Below, piece after piece: positions 1 to 8,609 of a DNA stretch of 64,000 bases. The DNA comes from Chitinophaga pinensis DSM 2588 (GTDB lineage: Bacteria > Bacteroidota > Bacteroidia > Chitinophagales > Chitinophagaceae), in assembly GCF_000024005.1 (NCBI RefSeq), contig NC_013132.1, forward strand, positions 2,660,001 through 2,724,000, given 5' to 3'. A program made the position numbers and the translations under genes. How positions within the stretch are numbered: the stretch's first letter is position 1; each line of letters starts with the position of its first letter. The notes below the pieces were generated by a model. The model saw only the letters and a list, made by a program, of their open reading frames with translations, was not told the DNA's origin and ran no database searches.

Positions 1-2403
1 AAGTCACTGGTGGACAGAAATAACCCGAAGCTGGAGGAAGTGCTGCGGGAGAAATACAAGGCAGTATTTGTGGATGAATTCCAGGATACTGACAGGATGC
101 AGTACGAGATCTTTGAAAAAGCTTTCGGAGAAAGCACCATCCTGTTTTATATCGGTGATCCCAAGCAAAGTATCTATGCCTGGCGTAAGGCGGATATCTT
201 TACCTATTTCAAGGCCAGGGCCAGTGTACAGCATGTATATGGTATGAACCGTAACTTCCGTTCATCTGAACCTTTTATTGCGGCGATGAACCAGTTCTTC
301 CTGCCCGTACCTGGATTTGATACCTTCTATTTTGAAGGAGAAGGCAGTGCCATCAACTATATCAAGGTAGATAGTCCGGAGAGCAATACCAAAGGATTAC
401 TTTTCAGAGGAGATGAACCGGATGTGCCGATCTCCGTTTTTAACACATCTAATAGCACAGAACTTTCTGAGAGTGTGGCCGCACAGGTCGCAGCTTTACT
501 GAGAAGCGGGGAATATTTTATCGGTGATGAAGATGAACGTCGTCCTGTAAAACCATCTGATATCGGTATCCTCGTGCGTACCGGCCGGCAGGGCAGGGAA
601 GTAAAGGCACAGCTGGCGAGACTGGGTATACCTGCCGTGACGGTAGATGATGCAAAGGTATTACAATCAGAAGAGGCGACTTACCTGTTATACCTGATGG
701 AGGCGATGCTGGCGCCTGACAGGTCTTCCATCAACCGTGCCCTGTTATCGCCTTTTACGGGTCTGAAACTGGAATCCGTACTGACACTGGATGATGAAGT
801 AACGCTGGGCTTATTCGGCAACTATAAAAACAGGTGGCAGCAGGATGGTATCTATACCGCAATGATGGATTTTGTAACCGACTTCAATGTGCGTAACGTA
901 TTGCTCCATGCACATACAGAAAGTGGGGAACGTATCATTTCCAATCTCTTTCAGCTGACGGAACTGGTACACCAGATCCAGAGCCGTAAGAACCTGTCTA
1001 TGACAGAACTGGTATCCTGGCTCAAACGTGGTATAGACGGAATGGCCACAGAAGGTGACGAGTATGAGCAGCGTATGGAAAGTGATGAAGAAGCGGTGAA
1101 TATCGTGACCATTCACAAGAGTAAAGGACTGGAATACAAAATCGTGATGGCGCCTTATCTCGACTTTGTAGAAAACAAGTATATAGCGTTTTTTAGTTTC
1201 CGTGACCCGCTGACTGGTGATTATGTAGGTGTGGAAAAGAAGCGTATGACAGATGAACAGCAGGCTTCTTATGCACGTCAGGCAGAGCAGGAGAACAGAC
1301 GTTTGTTATACGTAGCTATCACCCGTGGTGTGTATAAATGTTTTGTATTCCGGAATAACTATCATAAAAAATCTACCCTGCTTACTTTCCTGGAAGCATT
1401 AGTGGCAGCAGCGCCTTCTCCTGACATTATCCGTTTTGAAGAAGGAATGCCGGTAGCGCCTGAACAGCAGGCCGGCAATAAGGTCTTACCACTCGCTCCG
1501 GTTGATCCGGATATGCCTGTCAGGTTTGTGCTGAAAGAACAGAACTGGCGGAAGATGAGTTATACCATGCTGGCGGCAAAGGCGGAGCATAATCTGCGGA
1601 CAAGGGCTTCTCAAAAGGAAGATCCTTACGAAACCTTTATTTTCCACACATTGAAACGTGGCGCGAAGACGGGGAATCTGCTGCACTTCCTGTTTGAGAA
1701 TATCAATTTCTCTGAGGATAGTCGCTGGGAAAAATGGATCACAGAAACAGTACGCCGTTTTGTACCCGGGCAGCAGGACTTATATGGCCCGATGTTGAGA
1801 CAGTTACTGGAGCATGTGTTACAGACAGATATTACGGTAGATGGACGCACATTCCCATTGGCGGCTATCATCTGGCATAAACGTATCCCTGAGTTTGAGT
1901 TTGACTTCCCGGTATCCGCGTTTTTCCCGGATATGCTGAACGGTCTTTCTGATGACAGAACGAGTGTAGTCGTACGTCGTTTCCATGAACAGGGCAGCAG
2001 TGAACTGGAAGGTATCATGAATGGGAAAATGGACCTGTTCTTTGAGCACGAAGGCAGGTATTATATCCTTGACTGGAAATCCAACTATCTGGGAGGAACG
2101 CCGGAAGATTATACACCGACCGCTGTATCCGCAGCGATGAACGAAAACAACTATCACCTGCAATACCTGATTTATACGCTGGCAGCTAAGAAATACCTGG
2201 AGAGCCGCTTACATGCATTTGACTATGAAACGCAATTCGGCGGGGTGATCTACTGTTTTGTCAGGGGCATAAGAAAAGGGCAGTCTACCGGTATATTTAC
2301 CACTAAACCACCCTTATCTAAAATATTACAGCTGGAAAGTAGTTTGTCTCCCAATGTAAACAGGAAACAACCTCCTCAGCAAAAACTATTCGACATCTAC
2401 TAA
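1..2403 (+). CDS. RecB/AddA-like UvrD-family helicase-nuclease, C-terminal part (5' end outside window)
   Basis: ATP-dependent DNA helicase-nuclease of the RecB/AddA type, which processes double-strand ends for recombinational repair in the cytoplasm. The frame is open from base 1 (codons for KSLVDRN), so the GTG at position 10 is not a real start and the N-terminal ATPase part lies upstream. Visible helicase motifs are the Walker B-like VDEFQDTD (near base 75), GDPKQSIYAWR (near 160), VNIVTIHKSKGLEYK (near 1100) and RLLYVAITRG (near 1300). The C-terminal RecB-family nuclease is shown by GKMDLFF and ILDWKSNY (near 2030-2085), with the expected Asp and Asp-x-Lys metal ligands. Its 3' end overlaps the convergent minus-strand gene by 18 bp. 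Whether the partner is of AddB or RecC type cannot be seen here. Confidence 0.9.
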   Translation, partial: KSLVDRNNPKLEEVLREKYKAVFVDEFQDTDRMQYEIFEKAFGESTILFYIGDPKQSIYAWRKADIFTYFKARASVQHVYGMNRNFRSSEPFIAAMNQFFLPVPGFDTFYFEGEGSAINYIKVDSPESNTKGLLFRGDEPDVPISVFNTSNSTELSESVAAQVAALLRSGEYFIGDEDERRPVKPSDIGILVRTGRQGREVKAQLARLGIPAVTVDDAKVLQSEEATYLLYLMEAMLAPDRSSINRALLSPFTGLKLESVLTLDDEVTLGLFGNYKNRWQQDGIYTAMMDFVTDFNVRNVLLHAHTESGERIISNLFQLTELVHQIQSRKNLSMTELVSWLKRGIDGMATEGDEYEQRMESDEEAVNIVTIHKSKGLEYKIVMAPYLDFVENKYIAFFSFRDPLTGDYVGVEKKRMTDEQQASYARQAEQENRRLLYVAITRGVYKCFVFRNNYHKKSTLLTFLEALVAAAPSPDIIRFEEGMPVAPEQQAGNKVLPLAPVDPDMPVRFVLKEQNWRKMSYTMLAAKAEHNLRTRASQKEDPYETFIFHTLKRGAKTGNLLHFLFENINFSEDSRWEKWITETVRRFVPGQQDLYGPMLRQLLEHVLQTDITVDGRTFPLAAIIWHKRIPEFEFDFPVSAFFPDMLNGLSDDRTSVVVRRFHEQGSSELEGIMNGKMDLFFEHEGRYYILDWKSNYLGGTPEDYTPTAVSAAMNENNYHLQYLIYTLAAKKYLESRLHAFDYETQFGGVIYCFVRGIRKGQSTGIFTTKPPLSKILQLESSLSPNVNRKQPPQQKLFDIY

Positions 2404-3291
2404 CACCGTCTGCCGTTGCTGTTCCAGTTTAGCCTGTACCAGTAATGCGTGCAGTACCTCCGTGGAAAACCCATGTAACAACAGTCTGAACGCCGCACCT
2501 GCCATTGGCAGTGGTATCATCGGGTGTTTGTTATTGAGCGCTGTCAGTTTTTCCGGACAATCCATAATGGTCGCCGCATAAATACCAATCACTTCATCCA
2601 GTTGCAGCGAGTTAGTCGCGCGCCAGAAATCGGCATCTGTTAAGAAGAACTGGTATACCGGTGTGAATATCTCTATCGCTGTACCCAGGTCGATGAAGTT
2701 GGTCCACCGGTGACGAAACTGTTCAAAAGGAATCGGAGTGGTGGATATCGCACTGAAATCAGGCTTTTCCTGTTTACTGACCTTTACTCCTTTCTCGTCA
2801 ATCGCCTTATTCAGGTTAATGATAAAGTTATACAGGTTCAGGTCGTGTTCCAGGAAGAGGTTATCCCTGACATGACTCACCGCCGTTGGCTTCAGTGGAT
2901 TCATGGGAATATTTTCTGCTCCCCTTACATTATCCTTAATAAAGCGTAAGACCTCAGAACCCAGGTAAAAATGCCGTAAGATCAAAAAGTTGGCCTCCGG
3001 GGTGATAAAGTATCTCATGCCCCAGTAAAGGCTCTTATGCAGCATTTTGGGGGCATTGATCAGATTGGGGATAAAGATCTTAAAGATCTGCATCAGCACA
3101 ATACTGATCCTTGCAAAGGCTTTTATCACCGGATACAGGAACTGCCGGCTTTTAGTAGAAGAATCGTACAGGAAAGCGGCTTTCGCATCCGGATTGAAAG
3201 GGATGCTTTTATCCAGGAAGAGCGCGTGCCAGTGACTCGGATTACGCGTGTCATGCGGCATCTGCTCATAGTACTCTTTGGTATGTAACAT
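2386..3291 (-). CDS. Conserved protein of unknown function (301 aa), downstream of the ketosynthase gene
   Basis: I do not recognise a characterised family. The protein has no signal peptide. Residues about 55-80 are markedly hydrophobic (around ISIVLMQIFKIFIP) and may associate with the membrane. Several His and Asp residues sit in motifs that look conserved (NPSHWHALFLD near the N terminus, LFLEHDLNLYNF mid-protein), which would suit a metal-dependent or lipid-modifying enzyme, but this is not demonstrated. It starts only 13 bp after the stop of the ketosynthase gene on the same strand, so the two are almost certainly co-transcribed and probably act in one lipid, polyene or resorcinol-type pathway. 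Its 3' end overlaps the recB-like gene in convergent orientation. Confidence 0.75.
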   Translation of the reverse strand: MLHTKEYYEQMPHDTRNPSHWHALFLDKSIPFNPDAKAAFLYDSSTKSRQFLYPVIKAFARISIVLMQIFKIFIPNLINAPKMLHKSLYWGMRYFITPEANFLILRHFYLGSEVLRFIKDNVRGAENIPMNPLKPTAVSHVRDNLFLEHDLNLYNFIINLNKAIDEKGVKVSKQEKPDFSAISTTPIPFEQFRHRWTNFIDLGTAIEIFTPVYQFFLTDADFWRATNSLQLDEVIGIYAATIMDCPEKLTALNNKHPMIPLPMAGAAFRLLLHGFSTEVLHALLVQAKLEQQRQTVLVDVE

Positions 3292-3304
3292 GTGAATATC
3301 TTTA

Positions 3305-5176
3305 TTAGAAATTGTCCAGCTCCTCCAGCTGCATCCTATAAAGTCTTGCTACCACTTTGGCTGTTTTGACGATCTTCTGTGCTATTGCCTGTGTCAGCAG
3401 GTCAGACTGTATAGCATTCTCGAAACGTTCGAAATGGTTGTCGTTGCTGTCGCTGCTTTCATGATAGATAAAGAAGGATACCTGGTCCGCATTCAGCTGG
3501 AGCTGTTGCTGGATGGCGCGTCCCCATTTACCGGATACCCTGTTGCCCAGTCCCTCGATGATAAACATGCCACCTAAGAGATCAAAAGGGTCAGGCTGAC
3601 TGGCCCGCTGGAACATATAGGCGCTCAGCGCTTCACTACCAATATTCTTCTCACCTGTATACAGGTCTTGTTCATTCCCGCCACAGTTAATATAGTTCTT
3701 TTCCAGGATCTGATAATCGCGGTGCTCGTCAGAAGAATGCCTGATAAAAGAGGAACGTACATGGAAATATTCCATACTGACATTGGAGGCTGCACGTGCG
3801 ATCCATTGGGAACCGTCAATCACCTGCTGACGAAGATTCAGCAGCAGGCGTTTGTATTCTTCCAGTGTCAGCTGACCGTTGAATATCCGCTTTACGATCG
3901 GTACCTGTTGCAGGGAGCGTTCGAAGTCAAACCATACGCCGGTCAGTTGTCTTACCAGCCATTCCTGTACCGGTTTCTGCTGTGTTCTGATTGCCGGCGC
4001 CTTGATAGTGGCGATATCTTCGGTGACTACACCCGGAGCTGCCGGGGCGACTACTCTCAGCATCATGTAACCAGTGATGAAACGGCCACTTTCGGGTACC
4101 ATACAAAGCACCTGCTGGCCATGTTTCAGTTTGCCGCTGTGCAGCAATTCATCCAGCATCACGAAGATGGAGGCTGAACCGATATTACCGACTGTGTATA
4201 AGTTGGTAAACCATTTCTCTGCCGGAATATCTGCACCGCCTTTCTCTAACAGATCAGTGATCTGTTTTTTGAAATGATGGGAGGAATAATGGCATACCAG
4301 CCAGTCGATGGCTTCAGGTGCGATCTTCTTTTCATCTACCAGTTCAAAGAAGCGTTGAATGCCCAGTTTAACAATGTTATCCACCAGTTGCATGTCCTGC
4401 TTCAGGTTGATAGCGCCGTCTTTATCGGCGGCACTCATGCTCTCGTAATCCAGCCAGGTTTTACTAATGCTGCCATCTGCCTGTTTGTTGGTACCGGTAT
4501 ACATACAGAGGTCATACTGGTGTGCATAGGAACGGAGATCGATCCATTCAATTTCCAGGGATACGCCTGTACGGGAAGGAACAGGTTGTAATAACATAGC
4601 GCCTGCACCATCACTCAGCATCCAGCGGAGGAAATCAATATCCGCAGGTAATGCAGCGTCCGTGCCAACGATAGATTGGCCTGCAAAGCGGGAAGCTTTG
4701 AACATCCTGCTGGGCAGTTCTGCAGCACAGGATACAGCGTTACGCGACTGACCTGCCTGTACATGCATATAAGCATTTTGTATGGCCATGATGCTGGCAG
4801 CACAAACACTCTGGTGTGATGCCAGTGTACAGGTGCCGATACCGCTTTCTCCCTGTACCATACTGGCGAAGCCGGGCACGGGCAGATCACTTTGTGTGGT
4901 AGCGGTACTGAGGAAGTCTATATTTTGTTTGCCCGCAGCAGCGCCTTCCAGGCAATCATCAATCGCTTTGGATGCCATTTCATAAGCCTGATGGGTGGTT
5001 TGCTGCTGTGTATCGAGCGCATAATAACGTGATTTGATACCATTCTTTCTCAGGAAAATATCTTTGGTACGGGATGACTGTCCGTTAATTCTGCCCAGGT
5101 AGTCTTCCATCGCTTCATTGGGGATAGCAGTATTGGGTAAAAATTTTCCGGTAGCCGTGATAAATACTTTGTGCAT
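3305..5176 (-). CDS. DarB/FabH-like ketosynthase III with fused heme-oxygenase-like C-terminal domain
   Basis: Residues about 1-385 form a thiolase-fold ketosynthase III. The Cys-His-Asn triad is visible as C125 (HQSVCAAS), H296 (VCHYSSHH) and N331 (TVGNIGSAS). Such enzymes condense acyl-thioesters, and the DarB/StlD branch makes dialkylresorcinol or flexirubin precursors. Residues about 400-623 form a helical domain with clustered acids and histidines (RHSSDEHRDYQ around 479-488, IEGLGNRV, FIYHESSDSNDNHFE), resembling TenA/heme-oxygenase-like di-iron oxidases. The frame extends to an ATG at 5236, but a strong terminator lies at 5218-5249 and the extra 20 residues look unlike the family, so ATG 5176 (MHKVFITATGKFLPN) is preferred. 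No DarA-like cyclase gene is adjacent. Ketosynthase confidence is high; oxidase activity is inference. Confidence 0.85.
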   Translation of the reverse strand: MHKVFITATGKFLPNTAIPNEAMEDYLGRINGQSSRTKDIFLRKNGIKSRYYALDTQQQTTHQAYEMASKAIDDCLEGAAAGKQNIDFLSTATTQSDLPVPGFASMVQGESGIGTCTLASHQSVCAASIMAIQNAYMHVQAGQSRNAVSCAAELPSRMFKASRFAGQSIVGTDAALPADIDFLRWMLSDGAGAMLLQPVPSRTGVSLEIEWIDLRSYAHQYDLCMYTGTNKQADGSISKTWLDYESMSAADKDGAINLKQDMQLVDNIVKLGIQRFFELVDEKKIAPEAIDWLVCHYSSHHFKKQITDLLEKGGADIPAEKWFTNLYTVGNIGSASIFVMLDELLHSGKLKHGQQVLCMVPESGRFITGYMMLRVVAPAAPGVVTEDIATIKAPAIRTQQKPVQEWLVRQLTGVWFDFERSLQQVPIVKRIFNGQLTLEEYKRLLLNLRQQVIDGSQWIARAASNVSMEYFHVRSSFIRHSSDEHRDYQILEKNYINCGGNEQDLYTGEKNIGSEALSAYMFQRASQPDPFDLLGGMFIIEGLGNRVSGKWGRAIQQQLQLNADQVSFFIYHESSDSNDNHFERFENAIQSDLLTQAIAQKIVKTAKVVARLYRMQLEELDNF

Positions 5177-5216
5177 GCAACTACTTTTACTAAAATATGG
5201 GTATTGTCCTGTTAAC

Positions 5217-5249
5217 AAAAAAAATCCCTGCTCCATCGCTGAAACAGGG
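5217..5249 (-). terminator. Rho-independent terminator between glycosyltransferase fragment and ketosynthase
   Basis: On the minus strand CCCTGTTTC pairs with GGAGCAGGG (two G-U pairs) around a 6-nt loop and is followed by A and eight T residues. It ends transcription from the truncated glycosyltransferase gene. Because it overlaps the longer reading frame of the ketosynthase, it argues for the start at 5176. Confidence 0.8.
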
Positions 5250-5289
5250 TAGAAATATATATAAAATATTATAAAATAGGCGGATGTAA

Positions 5290-5997
5290 CTAGATTTTTA
5301 GCAATTCTGCAACATATCCGGCATTCACGGTAAGCGGCGCATCTGCCTGTAAAACCTTATCGGCATGAAGCGCAATACTGTCTGAAAAGTTATTTCCCTT
5401 TTGCTGAACACCGTATCGCCTGCATATATCCTTATACGCACGGAAGGGTTGATTGAACAGTATTTTATCTGCCATGAAAGTGGCCAGCGTCAATTGTATA
5501 ACGCTTCGCCATTTGTGTACAATACCCGTTTTCGGTATTTCGTCCCTGACAGCTGTCGCACCAAAAGTAAGCACTGGTATCTGTAGCTTGTTGCGTACAA
5601 TCGGACCGGCACTGAACATGCCGTCTGTGATCATGATATCAAATGGAAAAATGTCCCGTATATCGCGGATATCTTCATAGTATTTCGTTGCAGGCAGTAT
5701 GAAGTAATGTAACATATCAAAATTCATACGCGCCGTTTCGTTACTGATGTTTTTCCGCTCCGGTAGCATATCATCTATATTCCGGCTGTTCACATCTTTT
5801 GCTCTTTTCAATGGATAACTGTAGATCATCAGTTGATGGAATAGTTGCGTGTAACATTTCGATGCATACCATCTTACATCACAGCCTGCATGTTGCAGGT
5901 ATTGGGCAAAACCGGTGAGGGGGTGAATATACCTGTCGCCTGATACTGTTGCAAACAATATCTTGCTGCCGGCAAGTTGTTGTGTACTACTTGTCAT
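5290..5997 (-). pseudogene. Truncated UGT/MGT-type glycosyltransferase (N-terminal half only)
   Basis: The 235 residues match the N-terminal acceptor-binding half of GT1/MGT-type glycosyltransferases: an early KILFATVSGDRYIHPLTGFAQYL (residues about 12-34, cut here in description only by its first strand and loop), then a DIMITDGMFSAGPI segment followed by a strand of the LQIPVLTFG type. Family members are usually near 400-440 residues and carry a C-terminal nucleotide-sugar-binding domain with a Gly/Asn/His/Glu-rich motif; none is present before the stop at 5290. Either the 3' half was deleted or the short product has another role. It lies upstream of the ketosynthase operon but is separated from it by a terminator. 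I read it as a probable decayed gene. Confidence 0.6.
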
Positions 5998-6219
5998 AAA
6001 AATCGAAAGGATGTGTATTGATTAAACCTGAAAAAGTATACCTGAAAATGGTTATTCCTATGTCAGGATGAACAGTGGAAACGTGTCGTGCGGTTTCAGC
6101 GTAGGTCTGTAAATAGCTACAAATCTAAACGTTTTATTGAAAAAACAATATTAAAATCCGGCAGCTGTTAATTGTCATGATAACACCTTATTTTTATAGC
6201 CTTTAAAGATTCACGTTCC

Positions 6220-8544
6220 ATGTGTAATATGAAAGACTGGCATATATCGCGTACTGTTGCGCTGTTAACGGTGTTTATAGTTTGTTGTATGCAGCGGACT
6301 GTTGCACAATTTAACACTGTATCCCGTTATGATGTTATCTGGAATTCCCAGAGTCGCCATGCAGGAGAATCTATGCCCTGTGGTGGTGGCGATATCGGAT
6401 TGAATGTATGGGTGGAGCAGGGAGATCTGTTGTTTTACATATCGCGTAGCGGAACTTTTGATGAAAATAATGCCATGCTCAAACAGGGGCGGGTAAGGAT
6501 AAAATTATCTTCTGGTCCTCTCAGTAACGAGGGATTTATACAACAATTGAAGTTAGCGCAGGGGTATATCAACGTACATGATGCCAATACTGATATTGAT
6601 ATCTGGGTGGATGTATTCCATCCCGTTATCCATGTGGATGTGAAAAGTGCAAAGCCGGTAAAAGTAACTGCCACATATGAATCCTGGCGATACCAGGACC
6701 ATCTGATCACGGATAACCGGGAATGCAGAACAAACTCCTACAAACGTTTACAGTCTTTCCCTGTAATTACCTATAAGGATGATATCCGTTTCCAGGGTAA
6801 TGAAGTGCTGTTCTATCATCGTAACCGCTCAGATGTACAGGATGTATTTAACTATACCGTAGACAAGGAAGGCATGAACAGCGTAAAGCAGGCAATGTAT
6901 GATCCGCTGCGCAATAATACGTTCGGTGGTATCATGCGTGGAGAACAGATGGTAGCAGCAGGCGTGGATTCCGGGAAATATGCGGATGCTGCTTTTTATG
7001 CCTGGTCTTTGCAGAGTAAAAAGCCGGTCCGCCGACAGCAACTGAGCATCGGACTGGAAGTAGCGCAGACTGAAAGTCTGACGCCATGGCTGCAGGCATT
7101 ACAACAAACCCTCCAGCAGGCTGAAAGCAATGTGACGTCTGATCGCCATAAGACGATGCAATGGTGGCAGGAATTCTGGGACAGGAGTTATATCCATATC
7201 GATAGCAAAGACAGCGCTGCCGTGACAGCAGGCCGAAATTACCAGTTGTTCCGGTATATGCTGGGTTGTAATGCGTATGGTCAATGGCCCACTAAATTCA
7301 ATGGCGGCCTATTCACATTTGATCCGTGTTATGTGAATGAGGAACTGCATTTCTCGCCTGATTTCCGCCTCTGGGGCGGAGGTACGATGACTGCACAGAA
7401 CCAGCGTCTTGTGTATTATCCCTTTCTGAAGAACGGTGATTTTGATATGATGAAAGCGCAGTTTGATTTTTACCTCCGTACAAAAAGGAATGCCGAGTTA
7501 CGCAGTGAAACTTACTGGCACCATGCCGGCGCCTGTTTTACGGAGCAGATCGAAAACTTCGGATTGCCCAATATCTTTGAATATGAACTGAAAAGACCTG
7601 CCGGTGCTGATCCCGGTGTGGAATACAATGCCTGGCTGGAATACCAGTGGGAAACGGTATTTGAATTCTGTCTGATGATGCTGGATATGCATAGCTATAC
7701 AGGTGTCAGTCAGCCGGAACACCTGGCATTTATCGAAAGCTGCCTGAACTTCTATGATGAACATTACCGGCAACTGGCCAGGAGGAGAGGAGTACGGGAA
7801 CTGAATGAGCAGGGACAGTATATACTTTTCCCCACATCCGCAGCAGAAACCTTTAAGATGACCTATAACTCCACTACTGTGATCGCCGCTTTAAAGGTGA
7901 TTGTGGAAAGGATGCAGGCGTTACCCGACATACAGCAGGATACCCTCCGCAGTAAAAAGTTGCTGCAACTGCAACAGCGTATTCCACCAATCGCATTGAC
8001 AGCGTTTGAGGGGCATCAGACGATTGCCCCTGCACTGGCCTGGGAGCGGGTACAGAATTCGGAGGCGCCACAATTATACCCTGTTTTCCCCTGGGGAATA
8101 TACGGAGTGGGGAAACCCGGACTGGACATTGCGCGTAATACCTGGGAATATGATCCACATGTAGTGAAATACCGTAGCCATATCGGCTGGCGGCAGTATA
8201 ATATTTTTGCCGCCCGTCTGGGACTGACGGAAGCAGCCGCCCACTTTACCCAACTGAAATTTGCAGATGGTCCGCATCGCTTTCCTGCTTTCTGGGGTCC
8301 CGGTTTTGACTGGACGCCTGACCATAACTGGGGCGGTTCCGCCATGATTGGTTTACAGGAAATGCTGCTGCAGACCGATGGAAAGAAGGTTTATCTGTTA
8401 CCCGCCTGGCCGGCAGACTGGAATGCCGCCTTTAAGCTCCACGCTCCTTATAACACCATCATAGAAGCGAAGATCGTCAATGGAAAAGTGACCGTATTAA
8501 AAGTGACACCCGCTTCCCGGAAAGCAGATGTGGTCATCCTGTAA
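6220..8544 (+). CDS. Secreted DUF5703-type glycoside hydrolase (GH95-like architecture)
   Basis: A predicted exported glycosidase of 774 residues. A hydrophobic stretch (VALLTVFIVCCM) ending at TVAQ near residue 30 is a signal peptide; ATG at 6229 is an equally good start. The N-terminal beta-sandwich region (YDVIWNSQSRHAGESMPCGG onwards) resembles DUF5703/GH95 N domains. The central and C-terminal part, with many aromatic and acidic residues (FSPDFRLWGGG, HIGWRQYNIFAARLG, GPGFDWTPDHNWGGSAM), fits an alpha/alpha toroid glycosidase followed by a small beta domain. The substrate is unknown; GH95 relatives act on fucosides. No T9SS sorting domain is visible, so it is probably periplasmic. The alpha-amylase gene follows 65 bp downstream on the same strand. 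Confidence 0.75.
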   Translation: MCNMKDWHISRTVALLTVFIVCCMQRTVAQFNTVSRYDVIWNSQSRHAGESMPCGGGDIGLNVWVEQGDLLFYISRSGTFDENNAMLKQGRVRIKLSSGPLSNEGFIQQLKLAQGYINVHDANTDIDIWVDVFHPVIHVDVKSAKPVKVTATYESWRYQDHLITDNRECRTNSYKRLQSFPVITYKDDIRFQGNEVLFYHRNRSDVQDVFNYTVDKEGMNSVKQAMYDPLRNNTFGGIMRGEQMVAAGVDSGKYADAAFYAWSLQSKKPVRRQQLSIGLEVAQTESLTPWLQALQQTLQQAESNVTSDRHKTMQWWQEFWDRSYIHIDSKDSAAVTAGRNYQLFRYMLGCNAYGQWPTKFNGGLFTFDPCYVNEELHFSPDFRLWGGGTMTAQNQRLVYYPFLKNGDFDMMKAQFDFYLRTKRNAELRSETYWHHAGACFTEQIENFGLPNIFEYELKRPAGADPGVEYNAWLEYQWETVFEFCLMMLDMHSYTGVSQPEHLAFIESCLNFYDEHYRQLARRRGVRELNEQGQYILFPTSAAETFKMTYNSTTVIAALKVIVERMQALPDIQQDTLRSKKLLQLQQRIPPIALTAFEGHQTIAPALAWERVQNSEAPQLYPVFPWGIYGVGKPGLDIARNTWEYDPHVVKYRSHIGWRQYNIFAARLGLTEAAAHFTQLKFADGPHRFPAFWGPGFDWTPDHNWGGSAMIGLQEMLLQTDGKKVYLLPAWPADWNAAFKLHAPYNTIIEAKIVNGKVTVLKVTPASRKADVVIL

Positions 8545-8609
8545 TAGTGGTGGCATGTGGTTTGTATCAGCTTCAGCGGTCTTTCCTCTAAAACTACAAT
8601 GAACTTTAT

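Noticed and set aside
5177..5236. N-terminal extension of the ketosynthase from ATG 5236
   Set aside because: It overlaps a strong terminator hairpin, and the extra residues do not resemble the family; the start at 5176 is preferred.
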